Below, one piece after another: positions 9,883-20,576 of a stretch of DNA of 30,848 nt (position 1 is its first letter; each line of letters opens with the position of its first letter). Both the position numbers and the translations under genes were made by a program. The notes below the pieces were generated by a model. The model was not told the origin of the DNA. It ran no database searches and was given only the letters and a program-made list of their open reading frames with translations. The DNA is taken from positions 278,561 to 309,408 of the forward strand of contig NW_022985071.1 in assembly GCF_010015585.1 (NCBI RefSeq), written 5' to 3'. This DNA comes from Eremomyces bilateralis CBS 781.70 (Eukaryota > Ascomycota > Dothideomycetes > Eremomycetales > Eremomycetaceae).

Positions 9883-10133
9883 TGCGTCTCGACTGAACCT
9901 CCAGCTGGTCTAAACTCTCGGAATGGCCTTGCAATCAGCGATTGAAGACTGATGAGCTCGATCGGGGGCTTCTTGGAGTGTCGTGCTTGGATTGGAACTT
10001 TTTGAAATCTCTCGACGTCGTTGCGAATTGGACGGGATGCTGAATGCGCTAGACCCAACACGGTTAGCTCGTTCCATCGAAAAGTTGATTTCCCCGAGAC
10101 CCGATATTTGGTATTTTCTTCATTGATAATGCT
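9883..10133. promoter_or_regulatory. Shared divergent promoter, uS5m / TRM2
   Basis: A 251-bp spacer separates the two start codons and points outward both ways. No clear TATA box or repeated binding site is visible. Co-control of a mitochondrial ribosomal protein and an RNA methyltransferase is plausible but only inferred from the arrangement. Confidence 0.5.
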
Positions 10134-11834
10134 TTGATGCAAACCATGTTTCTGAGCAGATTTATTCCTCCCACTAGATTAACCCGAATCAGGATCCGGA
10201 ACTTTAATTATCTGCCATCTTTTATCATGCCTCCCGCTCAGGAAAACCGCGGCACCAAAAGGAAACCCAAGTATGCTGGTGGGAAGAAGCAGGCCAAGAA
10301 GCAGAAAAAAGGAGGCGATTGGATCGAGGCGTCTTCCGAGGACATTTTGCTTGAAGATGTTCGAGCATTACTCGAGAAACAATCGCTTGGTGTGAAAGAG
10401 CCTGGAGAACTGGTCGAGACTCAAACCGAGTTGGAGCTGGACGTCGGACTACTTTCTTCGACCGGCGATGGGCTTGCATTCAACCCCAAGGACAATCGAG
10501 TCTATGTCGTACCCTTCACCGTTCCGGGAGATCGAGTGCTCGCCAAGGTCTTTCGGCATATGGATGAGCACCCGTATTCCATGACCGACTTCGTCAAAGT
10601 GCTCGAACCCTCCTCTCTACGCGACGATTCCCGCATCGGATGCCAGTACTTTTCAAAATGCTCGGGATGCCAGTTCCAGATGATGGCGTACGACGACCAA
10701 CTCGCGCACAAGAAGACCATCGTCGAGAAAGCGTTCCGCAACTTTTCGACCATCGACCCAACGCTGCTGCCGCCGGTGGGGGACACGATCGGGTCCCCGC
10801 TGCAGTATGGCTACCGCACCAAGCTGACGCCGCATTTCGATGGGCCGCCCGGTTTTCGTAGTAACCGGAAGAAGGGCATCAAGGCGGCGTTTACGGAAGT
10901 ACCGCCGATCGGCTACATGCTTAAGAACACGCGGAAGACGCTTGACATTGAAGACTGTCCGATCGGCACCGAGGCCGTTCTCAAGGGGCTCAAGCGTGAG
11001 CGGCAACTCGTCGTGGACCATCTCGACAAATACAGCCGCGGCGCCACCATTCTCCTTCGAGAAAGCACTAAACGAATCCCCAAACCCGAAGACACCCCAG
11101 CGACCGACGAGTCTGCCACGTCCCCACCTGACGTTGTCCGCGAAGAGTTTCCCACCCACTATCACGACAAGACCTACATCGCCGACCAACGCGCCACCAG
11201 CACGGAGTATGTCGACGACTTCATCTTCGAGAACCCTGCTGGCTCGTTCTTTCAAAACAACAACTCCATCCTCTCCCCCTTCACCCACTACATCCGTTCG
11301 CACATCCTCCCCTCCAACCCTGCTCCAGATGTCCCCCCTTTGAAATACCTCATCGACGCCTACTGCGGCTCCGGCCTCTTCACCATCACCCTCTCCTCCC
11401 TCTTCGAAAAATCCCTCGGCATCGACATCTCCGACCCGTCCATCGACTTCGCGCGCCGCAACGCCCGCCTGAACCACCTGTCCGAGTCGCGCGCCCAGTT
11501 CCACGTCGGCAACTCCGAGCGGATCTTCGAGGTCGTCGAGTTCCCGCCGGAGGAGACCGCTGTCGTCATCGACCCGTCCCGGAAAGGGTGCGATCTGGCG
11601 TTTTTGCGCCAGTTGTTGTTGTTCGGGCCGGCGCGAGTGGTGTATGTGAGCTGTAATGTGCATACGCAGGCGCGGGACGTCGGGGCGTTGGTGAATGGGG
11701 TGAAGGGGGTGGATGGGGGATTTGGGGAGGGAGAGGGGGCGTATGAGGTGGAGAGTGTGAGGGGATTTGATTTCTTTCCGCAGACAAGTCATGTGGAGGG
11801 GGTTGCGGTGTTGAGGAAGAAGCAGATTGTATGA
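10134..11834 (+). CDS. TRM2: tRNA (uracil-5-)-methyltransferase, Trm2/TrmA-RumA type
   Basis: A single-exon frame encodes 566 residues. A TRAM-like segment is visible around 105-140 (GDGLAFNP, VPFTVPGDRVLAKVF). Cys170, Cys176, Cys179 and Cys275 follow the CX5CX2C...C pattern of the RumA iron-sulfur cluster. FENPAGSFFQNN (365-376) is the family block before the methyltransferase fold; the SAM-binding loop is DAYCGSGLFTITL (408-420); DPSRKGCD lies at 480-487; and the catalytic Cys lies in SCNVH (506-510). By family, it methylates U54 of tRNA to m5U in the T loop, with S-adenosylmethionine as donor. Residues 1-31 are basic and hydrophobic, like a mitochondrial presequence. A second Met (residue 32) precedes a Lys-rich, nuclear-signal-like tract (41-60), so two start sites could give two destinations. 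Confidence 0.93.
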   Translation: MMQTMFLSRFIPPTRLTRIRIRNFNYLPSFIMPPAQENRGTKRKPKYAGGKKQAKKQKKGGDWIEASSEDILLEDVRALLEKQSLGVKEPGELVETQTELELDVGLLSSTGDGLAFNPKDNRVYVVPFTVPGDRVLAKVFRHMDEHPYSMTDFVKVLEPSSLRDDSRIGCQYFSKCSGCQFQMMAYDDQLAHKKTIVEKAFRNFSTIDPTLLPPVGDTIGSPLQYGYRTKLTPHFDGPPGFRSNRKKGIKAAFTEVPPIGYMLKNTRKTLDIEDCPIGTEAVLKGLKRERQLVVDHLDKYSRGATILLRESTKRIPKPEDTPATDESATSPPDVVREEFPTHYHDKTYIADQRATSTEYVDDFIFENPAGSFFQNNNSILSPFTHYIRSHILPSNPAPDVPPLKYLIDAYCGSGLFTITLSSLFEKSLGIDISDPSIDFARRNARLNHLSESRAQFHVGNSERIFEVVEFPPEETAVVIDPSRKGCDLAFLRQLLLFGPARVVYVSCNVHTQARDVGALVNGVKGVDGGFGEGEGAYEVESVRGFDFFPQTSHVEGVAVLRKKQIV

Positions 11835-12496
11835 AGTTTAAACGTTGGATAATGATATAGGAGTAGATTACTATCGGAGCGCTGTTAGAATAATCTTTAC
11901 GGGCTACAATTATTGCACTCAAATCACCATAAACTGCACATCAGGTTACATATATATGGTTACAATTGCTGTCCGCCGCTCGTCTAATGAGGGCCGTCCC
12001 GCTATCTTTCACCGTCTATTTAGTAGAGTGGAGATTTCATGATATCCGTTCCCAATCCCTTCGCACAAAAAGAGAAAAGGAAATTCCAGGGTATATTACA
12101 CTCCCAGCCGCACCGATCTCGTCGGCTGGTGCTTCGAACTCCCGGTCCGAGAAACGCCAGATCTCCGCTTCCTCGAAGCGGGGAACGCCTCCACGGCCGT
12201 TATTTTGAGGACAAAAAGGAAAAGCGCCTTGAAGGCGGTGGGAAAACAAATGATGGAACGCCGAAGACCTAATGCTGCGAAAAGCGGGTATGCAGCAGCG
12301 CCGAAGCGGGGCGATGGATCCGTCGCGCAAGGACCCAAAAAGCGTGTGATAAGATCACTGCACTTTGGGTGGTTGCACATACTGTACAAAGTACCGCACC
12401 GTAACCCAACGCCGCCGGACAAACATGACGCCAAGAGCAAAAACATAGGAGAACTAGGCCGGTGTATGTGATCTCAACGGGATGGACGGAATGCAC
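11835..12496. other. Intergenic between convergent TRM2 and PPR gene
   Basis: Contains the 3' ends of both genes. Overlapping open frames on both strands (up to 116 codons) show no domain. Just beyond the PPR stop codon there is a perfect GTAAGT (minus strand, 12495-12500 region), so a further small 3' exon cannot be excluded. Confidence 0.45.
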
Positions 12497-15400
12497 TTAC
12501 GCACCCACCAAATCCGCAATCTTCCCGGCCACCGCCGCAGGATAACCCCTCCCAACCGCTTCCTCCACCACTCCCCTAGCCTCCTCCCTCCGCTCCGCCG
12601 CCATAAACGCTCTCGTCATGGCCTCATACGTACTCGGCTCCCTCCGGCCCCGCGGCACGTTCTCATACACCTTCTTCGCGCGGTCCACCTCGCCCGCCAC
12701 CGCCCAGCCATGGATCAAGCTGTTGGCGATATACGGCGTCAACTCGACGCGACGTAGCGCCATGTCGTCCAGCAGCGCGTCGACGGTTTCCGGCGCGATG
12801 GCGTGGTTGGCGACCATGGATTCGAAGAGCGCCTGGTAGAGGCACGGGGACGGGGCGGCCAGGCGGTCGGCGAGGACGCGGTCAAAGAGGGCACGGGCGG
12901 CAGGTAGGTCGTGCAGGACGCAGCCGTTGGCGTGGATGAGGGAGGCGTAGTGGACGGGTTCCGCGGCGAGAGGGGAGGCGTGGAGTTCGTCGAGGACGCG
13001 CTCGGCGGCGGGGAGGTCTACGGGGTCGAGGGTGGCGTGGGTGTCGATGAGGAGTTTGAAGGTGTGGGAAGTGGGTTCAATGCGGTGGGCGCGCATGCGC
13101 TCGTAGTAGGCGAGGACTTTGGAGCGGTCGCGCTTGGTGGTGAGGAAGAATTGCATGAGGGAGTGGTAGGGCGCGGGGCGCGGTTTGTAGTTCGGCATGG
13201 ATTCCATCTCTTCGAAGAGTTCCTCGGCGAACTTCTCGTCGGACACGCGGCAGAGGGCGTTGACGATGGTGCCGTAGGTGACGCTGGTGGGGCGGATCCC
13301 AAGGCTGCGCATCTCCGTGAAGTAGAACAGACAGTCGTCGATGCGGCGCGCTTTTCCGAGCTTACCGATGAGCGCGTTGTACAGGAATGAGCTAGGCTCA
13401 ACACCTTCAGTCTTGGATTGCAAGAAGATGCGAACGGCCTCCGATGCTTCGTCGAACGTTTTAGCGCCTTCCTTGAGCGTCGTGATGTACAGTCCGAAGG
13501 TGTTGGCTGAGGGCGTGGCGCCCATCTCCAACAATTGACGGTGATAGTCGCCCGCAAGGTGGCGTCTTCCAGTAGTCAGACACGCCGCGACCATAGAATC
13601 CAGAATCGTAGCCCATCCATGCTTCACGATGCGATACTGCGGCATCGGCGGGAGGTCCTGATACGCGGTCGCCAGGATCTCCTGCGCGTCCGTGAACCGA
13701 TGTTCCTTCGCTGCGGCGGCGATCAGCTTGGCGTAAGTGAAGTAGCGCGGATGGCGACCGGCGCGGCGCATATTGCGGAACTTCTGGAGCGCCTCGTTGA
13801 AGTGGCTGGACGATTTGCCGTACGTCTTCTCGAGAAGTTCGGTGATGGCCACGGAGCCTTTGTTGTCGGTCGTCTTGCCGTAGGGGTCGAAGCTGTCTTC
13901 GAACGGCGCTTGGTAGGCCTGGGCAAACGCGTGTTGCGGCGTGGGGGCGACCACGGGAGCCACGGGGAAGCGGAAACTCTGTAGTGCCTGAGAGATTTCC
14001 ACGCTCTTGGTCTTCGTCAGGGCCTCCTCGATCAGCTTGAGGGTGCGTTCATCAAAGACGACACCTCGAACGGCAGCTTGATCGATGGCGTGGGCTAATC
14101 GCGACGAGCTGGCGAGATCCGCAGCCTGAGGGTTACTTGCCACGATGCTGCTCTGGATCTGAACGAGCAACAAAAGATCCTTCGGGCTCAACGTCGCCAC
14201 ATCTTCCGGACCCATTCTTGCCAGCGTATGCTCCGCAACACTGCGAATCAATCCCCCATTCTCAACCATCAGCCACAGGAAATCCATCTTCGCTTCGGCC
14301 GGAAGGACGCTCGCCTTCATAGTGAGGTCATGTAGCACATGGATCGACTCATCCATCCGCTCCGTCACCTCGCTCGAACCGTGCGCGTCGTTTCGAATGA
14401 GCTTGAACATCTCCCTCGTGGCCGACAACGCGCCCTGCATGTTTCCATGCTGCATGAGGAACAGCGCGTGCAGCGTCACTGCCTCGACGGACGGCTGCAT
14501 CTGCTCGAAGTTGATGACGTCCCACATGTACTGGTGCGCGTCCAAGCTGCCCTCGCGCGCATGCATGGCCGCAAGCGCCATGATCGCCGACTTGGGCACT
14601 TGTCCGGGTTCCACGATCGACTTGAACGCCTTAACTGCGATGTCGAGGTCGTCGCGATCCGCCGCATGCTCTGCAACGAGCGCCATGGCCAAATCGCGGG
14701 CGGTCGGGCTCAATTGCTCTGCGAGTTCCAACGCGTCTGTTGAGCGGTTCGCTTGCAGTAATTGGGGGATTTTCGCCTGGAGGCTGACAGCGTCACGCAG
14801 ACCGGCGACTTGCTCCGCCGGAAGCGACTCCTGGATCCGGTCAATGAATCGGTCGGCGCCAGGGATGCGTCCGCAGGCGAGGTAGCTCTGGACGACGGCG
14901 GCGTAGATATCGCTGTCCTTTCGGGACATATCTAAAGTGCCGTTGTTGTTTTCGATGGCCAGGGCGCGGTACTCGTTATAGGTCTCGACGGCGCTCTTGA
15001 GGTCACCGGAGCGGCCGAACGCGAGGATCATCTTGACGTGGGTGTCCGCGAGGGGGGTCACTTGGAACTTTTCCATGTGCTCGTAGACGCGAACCATGTC
15101 ATCCACCTTGCCCTCGTTCGCGCAAGCGGAGATGAGGAGGCGATATGACTCGCCGTCCAGCGGCCCGGCGTACGACTTGACAGCCGACTGGAAGATCCGC
15201 ACGGCTAACGGCAACGAGTCATCCTCGTTCAAGATCTCCAGCTCCGTCTCGTCGGAGCGGAACATGGACCATCCCTCGCCTCCGTATCGCGTCTGCTTCG
15301 TCAACAACAATTTCCGCATGGCCTGCACGTCGAGCGTCCGGGAAGACAGAAGGTTGATCAGCTGTGTGTAGATCGGCAGGGTCGGTGCAACGCCACGCTT

Positions 15401-16312
15401 GAGCATGTCCGAGTAAACAGCCAGCGCCTTGGGCACGCGCTGATGTTTGCCAACCGGGATGTTTATGGCAGCCTGCAGCAGGGCATTATAAGCGGTTGCG
15501 GTTGGCTTCACGCCGGTCCGCAACATGCTCTCGAAGACGGCGGCGATGTCCATCCATTTCCCCGAGGAGGCGAGCCTCATGAGATGATGTTCGAATTGCT
15601 CCGAATGGCTGACAGGCGTGGTCGGCGTCAATGGAGCCTCTTCCGAGCCCACAGTGAAGACGGCATCGGAGAGCGACGTCTCGCTGGATGAGTGACGCTC
15701 GACACCGGACTTGCTGGTCTGCTCGGTGTCGAGCAGGGTTGTCTGAGCATGTTGTTTCCGCGCCTGTGAGAGCTCTTCATGCTCCTTGGCGATGGCGGCG
15801 ACATCGCTATCCATGACATCGCCAACCTTCTTCCAACTCTCGAGGTCCCCCGAGGAGTATGACCGAGTGAGACCTCGAGTCGCAGCATCTTCGGAACCAT
15901 CTTGTGACGCTTCGAAAGCCTGATCGGCCTCCGCTTCCGCAACCGCCGCCTCCTCCGCGGACTCCTCAGGAGCCTTCCATTCGATTCGTTTAGCAAACTG
16001 GTACTGTCGCCACTCACGATCGCTGAGTCGTTGTTTATGCCAGGCGACGAGGTACGCCGCTAACGAGTCGAGCTGGTCATTTTGCGCGGATTTCCCAGAA
16101 GCACCCTGTGTCTGGGAGGCGAACGCGGCGTGGTGTTGGAGGGAGGAGCCCTTGTTGTAACGGTTGGCGAAGCCGTTGGTGAAGGAGCTGAAGGGGTTGT
16201 TGTTCTGGGAGGCGTAGGAGGATTGGTATCCGGCGACGAGGGATTGCGCGGATCCGTGGGTGAAGGCTTTCGATAAGCTAAGGCGTGCAAGGTTGAGAGC
16301 CTTCAGAACCAT
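12497..16312 (-). CDS. Large mitochondrial pentatricopeptide-repeat protein (CYA-5/CRP1-like)
   Basis: A single-exon frame of 1271 residues. The first about 40 residues are Ser/Ala-rich with Lys/Arg and no acidic residue, typical of a mitochondrial presequence. Acidic, Ser-rich linker sequence follows to about 240. PPR units then appear, such as GVKPTATAYNALLQAAINI, AVYSDMLKRGVAPTLPIYTQ and GEVDRAKKVYEN, with a dense array in the last about 350 residues (LGIRPTSVTYGTIVNAL, HRIEPTSHTFKLLIDTH). PPR proteins bind organellar RNA base by base. Large ascomycete members such as Neurospora CYA-5 are needed for cox1 expression, and this may be such an ortholog, though target identity is inference. The C terminus (IADLVGA) ends exactly where GTAAGT appears, so a small extra exon is possible. 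It is convergent with TRM2. Confidence 0.88.
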   Translation of the reverse strand: MVLKALNLARLSLSKAFTHGSAQSLVAGYQSSYASQNNNPFSSFTNGFANRYNKGSSLQHHAAFASQTQGASGKSAQNDQLDSLAAYLVAWHKQRLSDREWRQYQFAKRIEWKAPEESAEEAAVAEAEADQAFEASQDGSEDAATRGLTRSYSSGDLESWKKVGDVMDSDVAAIAKEHEELSQARKQHAQTTLLDTEQTSKSGVERHSSSETSLSDAVFTVGSEEAPLTPTTPVSHSEQFEHHLMRLASSGKWMDIAAVFESMLRTGVKPTATAYNALLQAAINIPVGKHQRVPKALAVYSDMLKRGVAPTLPIYTQLINLLSSRTLDVQAMRKLLLTKQTRYGGEGWSMFRSDETELEILNEDDSLPLAVRIFQSAVKSYAGPLDGESYRLLISACANEGKVDDMVRVYEHMEKFQVTPLADTHVKMILAFGRSGDLKSAVETYNEYRALAIENNNGTLDMSRKDSDIYAAVVQSYLACGRIPGADRFIDRIQESLPAEQVAGLRDAVSLQAKIPQLLQANRSTDALELAEQLSPTARDLAMALVAEHAADRDDLDIAVKAFKSIVEPGQVPKSAIMALAAMHAREGSLDAHQYMWDVINFEQMQPSVEAVTLHALFLMQHGNMQGALSATREMFKLIRNDAHGSSEVTERMDESIHVLHDLTMKASVLPAEAKMDFLWLMVENGGLIRSVAEHTLARMGPEDVATLSPKDLLLLVQIQSSIVASNPQAADLASSSRLAHAIDQAAVRGVVFDERTLKLIEEALTKTKSVEISQALQSFRFPVAPVVAPTPQHAFAQAYQAPFEDSFDPYGKTTDNKGSVAITELLEKTYGKSSSHFNEALQKFRNMRRAGRHPRYFTYAKLIAAAAKEHRFTDAQEILATAYQDLPPMPQYRIVKHGWATILDSMVAACLTTGRRHLAGDYHRQLLEMGATPSANTFGLYITTLKEGAKTFDEASEAVRIFLQSKTEGVEPSSFLYNALIGKLGKARRIDDCLFYFTEMRSLGIRPTSVTYGTIVNALCRVSDEKFAEELFEEMESMPNYKPRPAPYHSLMQFFLTTKRDRSKVLAYYERMRAHRIEPTSHTFKLLIDTHATLDPVDLPAAERVLDELHASPLAAEPVHYASLIHANGCVLHDLPAARALFDRVLADRLAAPSPCLYQALFESMVANHAIAPETVDALLDDMALRRVELTPYIANSLIHGWAVAGEVDRAKKVYENVPRGRREPSTYEAMTRAFMAAERREEARGVVEEAVGRGYPAAVAGKIADLVGA

Positions 16313-17027
16313 TTAGGAGATGGAGGAACCCTTCAGATTCGAAGGGTGAGACTGTGGCGACGTCAGCGATTGGACCGATGGCATATCGTCAAGGCCATAC
16401 TTGAATTCTCGATAATGGCTGATGCAGGTTCATTTGACGACTAATGGCCGTCAATGAACGCGCTACCCTGAGGGTATATGTTCTAGTTGCGATGGTGGTG
16501 GTTGGTCGAGACCTGGACTCGGTTCCGTGCCAAATGTAGCACGAAGAACACAAGATGGGGATCACAAATGAAAGGTCAATTAGGATGATGTAAAAAGGTT
16601 GAATTGACAAAAATGAAAGAGGCAAAAGAAGGACAGAAGGAAGAAAGTCAAGTCAGGCAAGATATGGCCCTAAAGTTAATACCGTAAGTGAGGGAGTGAG
16701 GGATGAGAAAGAGACGAGACGAAGATGACGAAGAAATCTTGATCATCGGAACCATCAAATTGAGTGCAAGTCTGTGCCACAGTCATCAATCCAATGTAAC
16801 AACTTGAGCTAGCACTCTAAATCCCCATTATTCACCAGTCAAGGCTTTGCAAGGCGACGCGGCGACTCCAGGATTCCACCCCATTCGGGGACCCGGGACC
16901 CTCGGATTCTCGGATGTAGTGCCGGCTGGTAAGGGAATACGAAAGGTCCATGGCCTGCAATAGGCTGCTCGGGCGATTTCGGTTTGGCAGAGCTCCTGTT
17001 CGATACCTTACAACTTACAAGTTACAG

Positions 17028-17067
17028 CTGAGTCGCTGAGTCGCTGAGTCGCTGAGTCGCTGAGTCG
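17028..17067. repeat. Tandem repeat (CTGAGTCG)x5
   Basis: Five exact 8-bp units with no mismatch. Each holds TGAGTC, five of the seven bases or more of an AP-1/Gcn4-type bZIP site (TGAGTCA), spaced 8 bp apart. It lies about 1 kb upstream of ERG8 and 0.7 kb upstream of the PPR gene. Confidence 0.85.
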
Positions 17068-17991
17068 CAGTCGGCCTGATGGACTGCCCGACTGCGCGAT
17101 TATTCCTGCATCCGGCTAGGCGAGGGATCCTTTGACTCACCATCCGCTATGCAGCAGGGGCGGTGCTCCAAGCCTCTAAAACAGTATTACAACTATTACG
17201 GACTCTTCGACGGATTTCTGGAAAAGCTGGGGCCGACCGATTGGATCGATGGTCCATCTGATAAACGGGAACGTCGTCATGCTTTGTAAAAAGGACAGCC
17301 TGGACAGATGCAAGCCTTGAATAGAAGGGTTTCCTGCCGAAAGGTGTCTGATATATTTACTCATGTTAATTGCTGTCGTGAAGAAGATCTATTATTCAAT
17401 CTATCAACTCTCGGGGTACCGAGAGGTTAGAAGCAGATTGGTCTCTGGATTGGTCCCTACTGTGCGGGAGCCATGATGATCTTGCTCTGCTTGATGTACC
17501 GTCCTTTCCGCCACATATATCAATCCTTAATCCTACCAGTATTCCGTACAGAGAACCTCGTCTCGCAATCTGATAACCAGTAGGGCTAGATTAGACCAAT
17601 ATACGCACCAAACCATGTGAGGCTTCCATCTGATAACGCGGCACCTCCTGTAGAGGCCACATCATGAGGTCATGAAACGAATAGGAGCATAACGGAGCCT
17701 GCAAAGCGAGTGCGCCATTTTTCAGGAATCCTGCATGTCATCTTGGCCCACCAGGCATCAGCATTAACACCCCAAGCTGATGGATCGACGATCATCTGCC
17801 ATATCGAAATTCTAATCAATCAAGGAGAGCTCGGCCAGTCTGATGCCTTGATCGTCCGCACCCTGCGACCCGAACCAGACCTCCCTCCCACTGGGCCGAA
17901 TAATCCCCACACGCCAGGTACGCATAACGCACGGCATCGGTGATTCCAATCGCCGTCACCACTACCACATCTCGATCTTAACCTTTTTTGC

Positions 17992-18009
17992 GTCGTCGTC
18001 GTCGTCGTC
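17992..18009. repeat. Trinucleotide run (GTC)x6
   Basis: Six perfect GTC units, 59 bp before the ERG8 start codon and therefore probably in its 5' UTR or core promoter. Likely a simple-sequence slippage tract. Confidence 0.8.
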
Positions 18010-18067
18010 ATCAACAACATCCTAGCCTCCCTAACCTACCCCTCCACCCCCATTCCCCAGTGCTACA

Positions 18068-19626
18068 ATGACCGCCCAACCCACAGCGGTCTCCGCCCCC
18101 GGCAAGGTGCTCCTCGCCGGCGGTTATCTTGTCCTGGACCGCCAATATACGGGATTGGTGTTCGGACTGAGCGCGCGGATACACGTGGTCGTCAGGCCGC
18201 GGGCGAGCACGGACGGGGTGTCGGAGGAGGTGGTCGTCAAGTCGCCGCAGTTTGAGGAGGCGGTTTGGGAGTATGGGTATCGGGTGAGGGAGGAGGGGGG
18301 AGGGGTGACGGTGACGCAGTTGAGAGCGTAAGTGATTTTGGAGATGATATGGACCTTGATGTCGTGGAGTCGCAATCGATGATTCGAAGATGCGATATAT
18401 TGTTTTCTGATATTGAGTCTATTATAATTTTCCTTGGCTCTATATGCTACAATTGCCTCCGTCCGAGTCATTATACGTCAATTCCCTAAATTCGAATACC
18501 CTTTAGGGCCAATCGCTTACTTCTTCTCTCCAGCGCATCCCCTAATCCCTTCGTCGAAACCGCCCTTAGCCACGTCCTCACCTACCTCACCACCCTCTCC
18601 CCATCCCCCCTCCCCCCCACCTCTATCGCCATCCTTGCCGACAACGACTACTACTCTCACCCCTCCACCCCCTCTACCCCCCGCTTCCTCCACTTCGCCG
18701 TCCCCCTCCCCTCCGCCCACAAAACCGGCCTCGGCTCCTCCGCCGCCCTCGTCACCGCCTTCACCGCCGCCCTCCTCACCCACCACCTTCCGTCTTCGAC
18801 GTTCGACCTCAATTCGTCCGCCTCACGCGCCCTTCTGCATAATCTCGCGCAAGCCGCCCACTGCGCGGCGCAAGGGAAGGTTGGCTCCGGCTTCGACGTC
18901 GCCGCCGCCGTCTACGGAAGCTGCGTGTACCGGCGCTTTTCCCCCGACGTACTCTCTGGTCAAGGAGAAGCCGGGTCGGCGGGGTTTGTGGCGCGGTTAC
19001 GCACGACGGTGGAGGACGCGGAGGGGAAATGGGACACGGAGGTGCGCAAGGGCGCGGTCGCGGTGCCGGCGGGGTTGCGGCTGGTGATGTGCGACGTGCA
19101 TGGCGGGACGCAGACGCCGGGGATGGTGAGGCGGGTGTTGGGGTGGCGGGCGGAGCATCGGGAGGAGGCGGACGCGCTGTGGGGGGAGTTGCAGCAGGAA
19201 AACGAGGCGCTGGCGGAGGAGCTGAGGCGGCTGGCGGAAGGGGGTGGGGAGCGGGGAGATGGAAAGTATAGGAGGTTGACGGAGTGCTTTGCGGCGATTC
19301 GGACGCTGACGAGGAAGATGTCGACGGCGGCGGACGTGCCAATTGAGCCGAAGACACAGACGATGTTGTTGGATGCGTGTACGGCGTTGGACGGGGTGGT
19401 GGGGGGTGTGGTACCGGGTGCGGGCGGGTTTGACGCGGTGGCAGTGCTGATCGAGGATCGCCCAGAGGTGTTGGATCGGCTCAAGCGGTTGGTTGATGGG
19501 TACGTGTTTGACGCTGAGACGGACAGGGAGCAGAAGCCCGGGCGGGTCAAGATTCTGGATGTCCGAGAGGAGATGGAAGGCGTTCGGACGGAGGATGTGG
19601 CCCAGTATCAGGATTGGCTTTCATAG
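18068..19626 (+). CDS. ERG8: Phosphomevalonate kinase (join 18068-18327, 18534-19626)
   Basis: Exons of 260 and 1093 nt flank a 206-bp intron (donor GTAAGT, acceptor CTCTCCAG) and give 450 residues; GC plus C completes an Ala codon at the junction. GHMP-kinase features are clear: [20 protein letters not shown] near residue 10, the phosphate-binding [11 protein letters not shown] at 152-162, [20 protein letters not shown], the fungal Erg8 block [11 protein letters not shown], and the C-terminal [13 protein letters not shown] from 381. The enzyme phosphorylates mevalonate-5-phosphate to the diphosphate with ATP, in the cytosolic mevalonate route to ergosterol and isoprenoids. Length matches fungal Erg8. 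The coding strand is C-rich at the start of each exon and strongly G-rich by its end. Confidence 0.95.
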
Positions 19627-20576
19627 CTTTTAAGAGGGGAACTATACATCTATCTAGATCAATGACGGATGCATAACCGGGTTCTGCGATGGACCTCATA
19701 TATTTCCGACTGCCCCTGACCAGGTTGGTCCTTCATCACCCAGATGGTGAACTCCAAAAGTTTCAAGCACCCTTGGTTTTTTTCAAGCGAACGTCTAGTA
19801 GAGTGATTCCAGGACTTTTGCAGAAGATCCGTTGTGAGAATCCCCCAAGACCATCGCAGAACTGGATTTATAATCTGAAGCCGCATCGTACCGTCGTACA
19901 TGACAAAGCGAGATGAGACGAGATCTCGTGATAAGACGCATGAATTTATAGAACTTTCCAAGCAATCCAGATTTAACCATGTGAAGCTCTGTTCAACCTG
20001 TACAACTTTATTCTGTTCGATCTTGTCGGGTTTTTCTGTTATATACAAAGTTTATACTCAACGGATCTATCAGGGCCCAGGGAATCCCAGGGAATCCATC
20101 GTCGTGACGACGGCGCTGGGCGTCTCCAACAACCATAACCACGGCTCCAGCACTCTCTCATCCCATCTCCACGTTTCCAGCACGTTTCACTCCATGTTCT
20201 CTATTTAATCCCACATCACTTCCCATACCATCTACCTCTCCGCGCATTTCCGCTCACTAATAGTCCATCGTTTGCATCTCCCCGTCCCACCCCAGACTAG
20301 GACGACAACCCATCCCCACCGAACGATCCGGCCCGCCTTGTCCTCCCTCAGGCGTCATCCTCCATCCACCCTTCGGTTCAGCTAGCCTATCGGGTATTTC
20401 GCCTTTCGCTGCATGAGACGCATCCATCCATACCGCTGCATCCCCGACATCTAGATAAACCCGGACCATCTCGATTGTCATCGACAATCTAATCCGTCCC
20501 AGAATCCGCACCTCAGCAAACTTCCCACTCGCCGCCCTCCGTCGTGACGTGACCTCATCTCCCACGCAGGCCAGTT
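19627..20576. other. Intergenic between ERG8 and the ubiquitin-fold gene
   Basis: About 950 bp with no supported gene; the last few hundred bases are pyrimidine-rich, as in fungal promoters. A two-copy 10-bp tandem repeat (CCCAGGGAAT) lies at 20076-20095. Open frames on either strand (up to 129 codons) show no domain. Confidence 0.5.
20076..20095. repeat. Two-copy 10-bp tandem repeat CCCAGGGAAT
   Basis: Two exact adjacent copies about 480 bp upstream of the ubiquitin-fold gene. Function unknown. Confidence 0.6.

Larger units (their letters stand above)
16313..18067. other. Long intergenic region, divergent PPR / ERG8
   Basis: About 1.75 kb without a supported gene. It holds the upstream regions of both flanking genes, a five-copy 8-bp tandem repeat (17028-17067) and a GTC run (17992-18009) close to the ERG8 start. 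Open frames of up to 78 codons have no domain. Poly-purine tracts around 16600-16750 precede the PPR gene. Confidence 0.5.

Noticed and set aside
10653-11792. Minus-strand open frame of 379 codons
   Set aside because: It is antisense to the well supported TRM2 gene, and its sequence is low-complexity in a way produced by the biased codons of the sense strand. No domain.
12000-12496. Possible extra 3' exon of the PPR gene after GTAAGT
   Set aside because: The donor is good, but no clear downstream exon with conserved sequence could be seen.
12911-13390. Plus-strand open frame of 159 codons, rich in Gly/Val/Glu
   Set aside because: Mirror of the PPR gene's C-rich section; no conserved sequence.
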